Assembly: GCA_900757465.1 (NCBI GenBank)
Contig: CAAENY010000069.1
Location: 1 to 6,245 of the forward strand
Direction: 5' to 3'
From: an uncultured Collinsella sp.
GTDB lineage: Bacteria; Actinomycetota; Coriobacteriia; Coriobacteriales; Coriobacteriaceae
DNA: 6,245 nt
The notes beneath the pieces are model-generated. The model saw only the letters and a program-made list of their open reading frames with translations, had not been told where the DNA came from and did not search any database. This document shows positions 4,878-6,245 of this stretch, in pieces; positions within the stretch are counted from its first letter, which is position 1, and the number at the start of each line of letters is the position of its first letter. Position numbers and translations under genes: made by a program.

Positions 4878-6245
4878 AAAACCAAAATCAGCAACAGGTG
4901 CAAACGAAACAGCGATGGTGTACGTCTCGCGCCAAACGATCTTGCCCGTCTCGCGCTCGCGGCAGACCAGATAGTACGGACCCTTGGCCGAGAATCCATC
5001 CGCTGCATGCAACGCAAATTTGGCATGCACCACGCGCTCCTGCGAGTTAGCAGAAGTCTTGTTGGCATGCGCCTTGACTGTATCGCTCACCTCGTTGCCG
5101 CTTGCGTCGGTAAACACCAGCTCATACTCGCACGGCAAGACCTTGCCTTGGGCGGGTTCTTCCTGGATCAAGTTGACCGAGAAGAGCGAGTTGGTCACTC
5201 GGCGTCCCTCGCTTAGCACGCGCAGCGTCGCCGCGCGCGTGTCGACAAAGTCCTTGGAACCCGAGCGCGCACGCCAAAATCCGATAACGGGCACGCAGAG
5301 CTCCTGCAGGCTCATGCCGCCGTGGACGTAGTTGTTAGTGCCGCCGGGACGCTTGAAGTGCACGTTCTCGCGCGGGGCAAATCCCTCAAAACCGGCACCT
5401 AAACGTCCCATGCCAACATTAACAAACACCCCGCATGCCTCTTCCGAAAGCTTGGCCACGGCCTCGTTGGGCACCACCAGATGACGCTTGCCGTGCATGA
5501 CAGGAGCGTCAAGGAAGGGAAGGTCTGGCTTGCCGAGCATCTGGCACTCGTTGAGCTCACGACGCGTGTAGATGAAGCCGTGATCCGCCGTCATAACAAC
5601 ACGCGCGCCCGGGGCGTCGGTGCACACGCGGCGCGCCAACGCGGCAAGTTCCTCCACGGTGTCCGCGCAGGCATCGAAAACGTCATCCTGCGTAGCTGCC
5701 TTCTCGCCCGTGGCATCGATCTTGTTGTGGTAGAGATAAACGAGCCTGGAGTCTTTGAGCAGCGCTTTGCGCTCGGTTCCCGCCATGTTGAGGTATGCGC
5801 TCGAGCGTAAAGCGCGGGCCGTGGGCTCAACGTGGGTAAGCACGGCCTCGCGCTGCGGAGTCGTCGCAGTGGGCATGCCGTCAGCCAACACAAACGCGCC
5901 ATCCTCTGCAAGCTCAAGCACCTGGTGCGGCAGCAGCGCAGGCATGCCCACCTCGGTAATGGAGGGAAAGACCGCCTGCATGCTAGAGACCTTGACGTTG
6001 CCGCCGCGTTCGCGCTCGAGCAGCGCCGCAACGTCGCGGGCAACCTCATAGCGCAGCGCATCGCTCACGATAACGACCGTTGTTTTGGCAGAACCCACAA
6101 AGGCGGGCAGCACATGCCAGTAAAACTCATCCTGCCGTGCGGGACCATCGATGTAGCCGCAATCGGCCCACTCCCCTTGCGCAGCAGCCGCCCAGCAGGC
6201 ATTGGCATCCGCCAAGAACCAGTTGCTGTAGAGATTCTCCGCCCA
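4875..6245 (-). CDS. pglZ: BREX PglZ, alkaline-phosphatase-fold protein (5' end outside window)
   Basis: This is the C-terminal 456 residues of PglZ, the phosphatase-superfamily core protein of BREX phage defence; full-length type A proteins run to roughly 800-900 residues, so about half is missing beyond the window edge. The frame stays open to base 6245 (first residues WAENLYSNWF), so the TTG at 6215 is not the start. Seen in the fragment: VVIVSDALRYE near residue 57, whose Asp is the expected first metal ligand; FPSIT near 93-97, holding the likely Thr nucleophile position; HNKIDATGEK near 173; TADHGFIYTR near 219, with the Asp-His metal pair; and NNYVHGGMSLQE near 304, with another metal-binding His. 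These follow the usual PglZ order. The last 130 or so residues look like a beta-rich tail. The TAG stop is 11 bases before the brxL start and lies inside its ribosome binding site. In BREX, PglZ is required for host methylation and phage exclusion; its substrate is not settled. Confidence 0.95.
   Translation of the reverse strand, partial: WAENLYSNWFLADANACWAAAAQGEWADCGYIDGPARQDEFYWHVLPAFVGSAKTTVVIVSDALRYEVARDVAALLERERGGNVKVSSMQAVFPSITEVGMPALLPHQVLELAEDGAFVLADGMPTATTPQREAVLTHVEPTARALRSSAYLNMAGTERKALLKDSRLVYLYHNKIDATGEKAATQDDVFDACADTVEELAALARRVCTDAPGARVVMTADHGFIYTRRELNECQMLGKPDLPFLDAPVMHGKRHLVVPNEAVAKLSEEACGVFVNVGMGRLGAGFEGFAPRENVHFKRPGGTNNYVHGGMSLQELCVPVIGFWRARSGSKDFVDTRAATLRVLSEGRRVTNSLFSVNLIQEEPAQGKVLPCEYELVFTDASGNEVSDTVKAHANKTSANSQERVVHAKFALHAADGFSAKGPYYLVCRERETGKIVWRETYTIAVSFAPVADFGF

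Noticed and set aside
3946..4878. 310-residue plus-strand reading frame
   Set aside because: It lies antisense within brxL, which has clear motifs; long antisense frames are common in GC-rich genes.
6213..6215. TTG as the start of pglZ
   Set aside because: The frame is open to the window edge with family-like residues upstream and the N-terminal half of PglZ is absent, so the true start is outside.
1..6245. CRISPR array or toxin-antitoxin pair
   Set aside because: No spaced direct repeats are present, and the 65- and 454-residue genes show no recognisable toxin or antitoxin domain.

Overview
The window looks like the 3' end of a BREX-type phage-defence operon from a high-GC Gram-positive bacterium. 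A gut Coriobacteriia such as Collinsella or Olsenella is my best guess, from GC-rich codon use and general sequence character; no taxonomic marker is present. All convincing genes lie on the minus strand, so the window reads from right to left.

Region by region, in transcription order. (1) 6245-4875: the C-terminal 456 residues of PglZ, the alkaline-phosphatase-fold BREX protein; its 5' end is outside the window. (2) 4863-2515: brxL, the AAA+ Lon-like BREX protein. Its ribosome binding site overlaps the pglZ stop codon, so the two are probably translationally coupled. (3) 2436-1072: a 454-residue protein I do not recognise, after a 78-base gap that holds a GC-rich hairpin. (4) 1044-847: a very acidic 65-residue protein, also unrecognised. 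(5) 846-706: an AT-rich gap. It holds a near-consensus sigma-A-type promoter whose spacer is a LexA/SOS-box-like palindrome, followed about 70 bases later by a strong intrinsic terminator. That terminator should end the operon transcript and would also define a short RNA of about 90 nt from the local promoter. (6) about 700-1: an IS200-type insertion sequence carrying only tnpA, with hairpin-rich ends. Its left end sits directly against the T-tract of the operon terminator.

How the parts work together: PglZ and BrxL are the last two core genes of a type 1 BREX locus (brxA-brxB-brxC-pglX-pglZ-brxL). The missing core genes would be expected upstream, beyond position 6245. The two unknown genes follow brxL on the same strand with good ribosome binding sites and no terminator between them, which makes them candidates for BREX-linked accessory genes. 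The IS200 copy is an independent passenger downstream of the terminator.

The points most worth a second look are the SOS-box promoter with its putative small RNA, the unknown 454- and 65-residue genes, the unusual N-terminal extension of BrxL, and the 5' leader of tnpA that can hide its own ribosome binding site.
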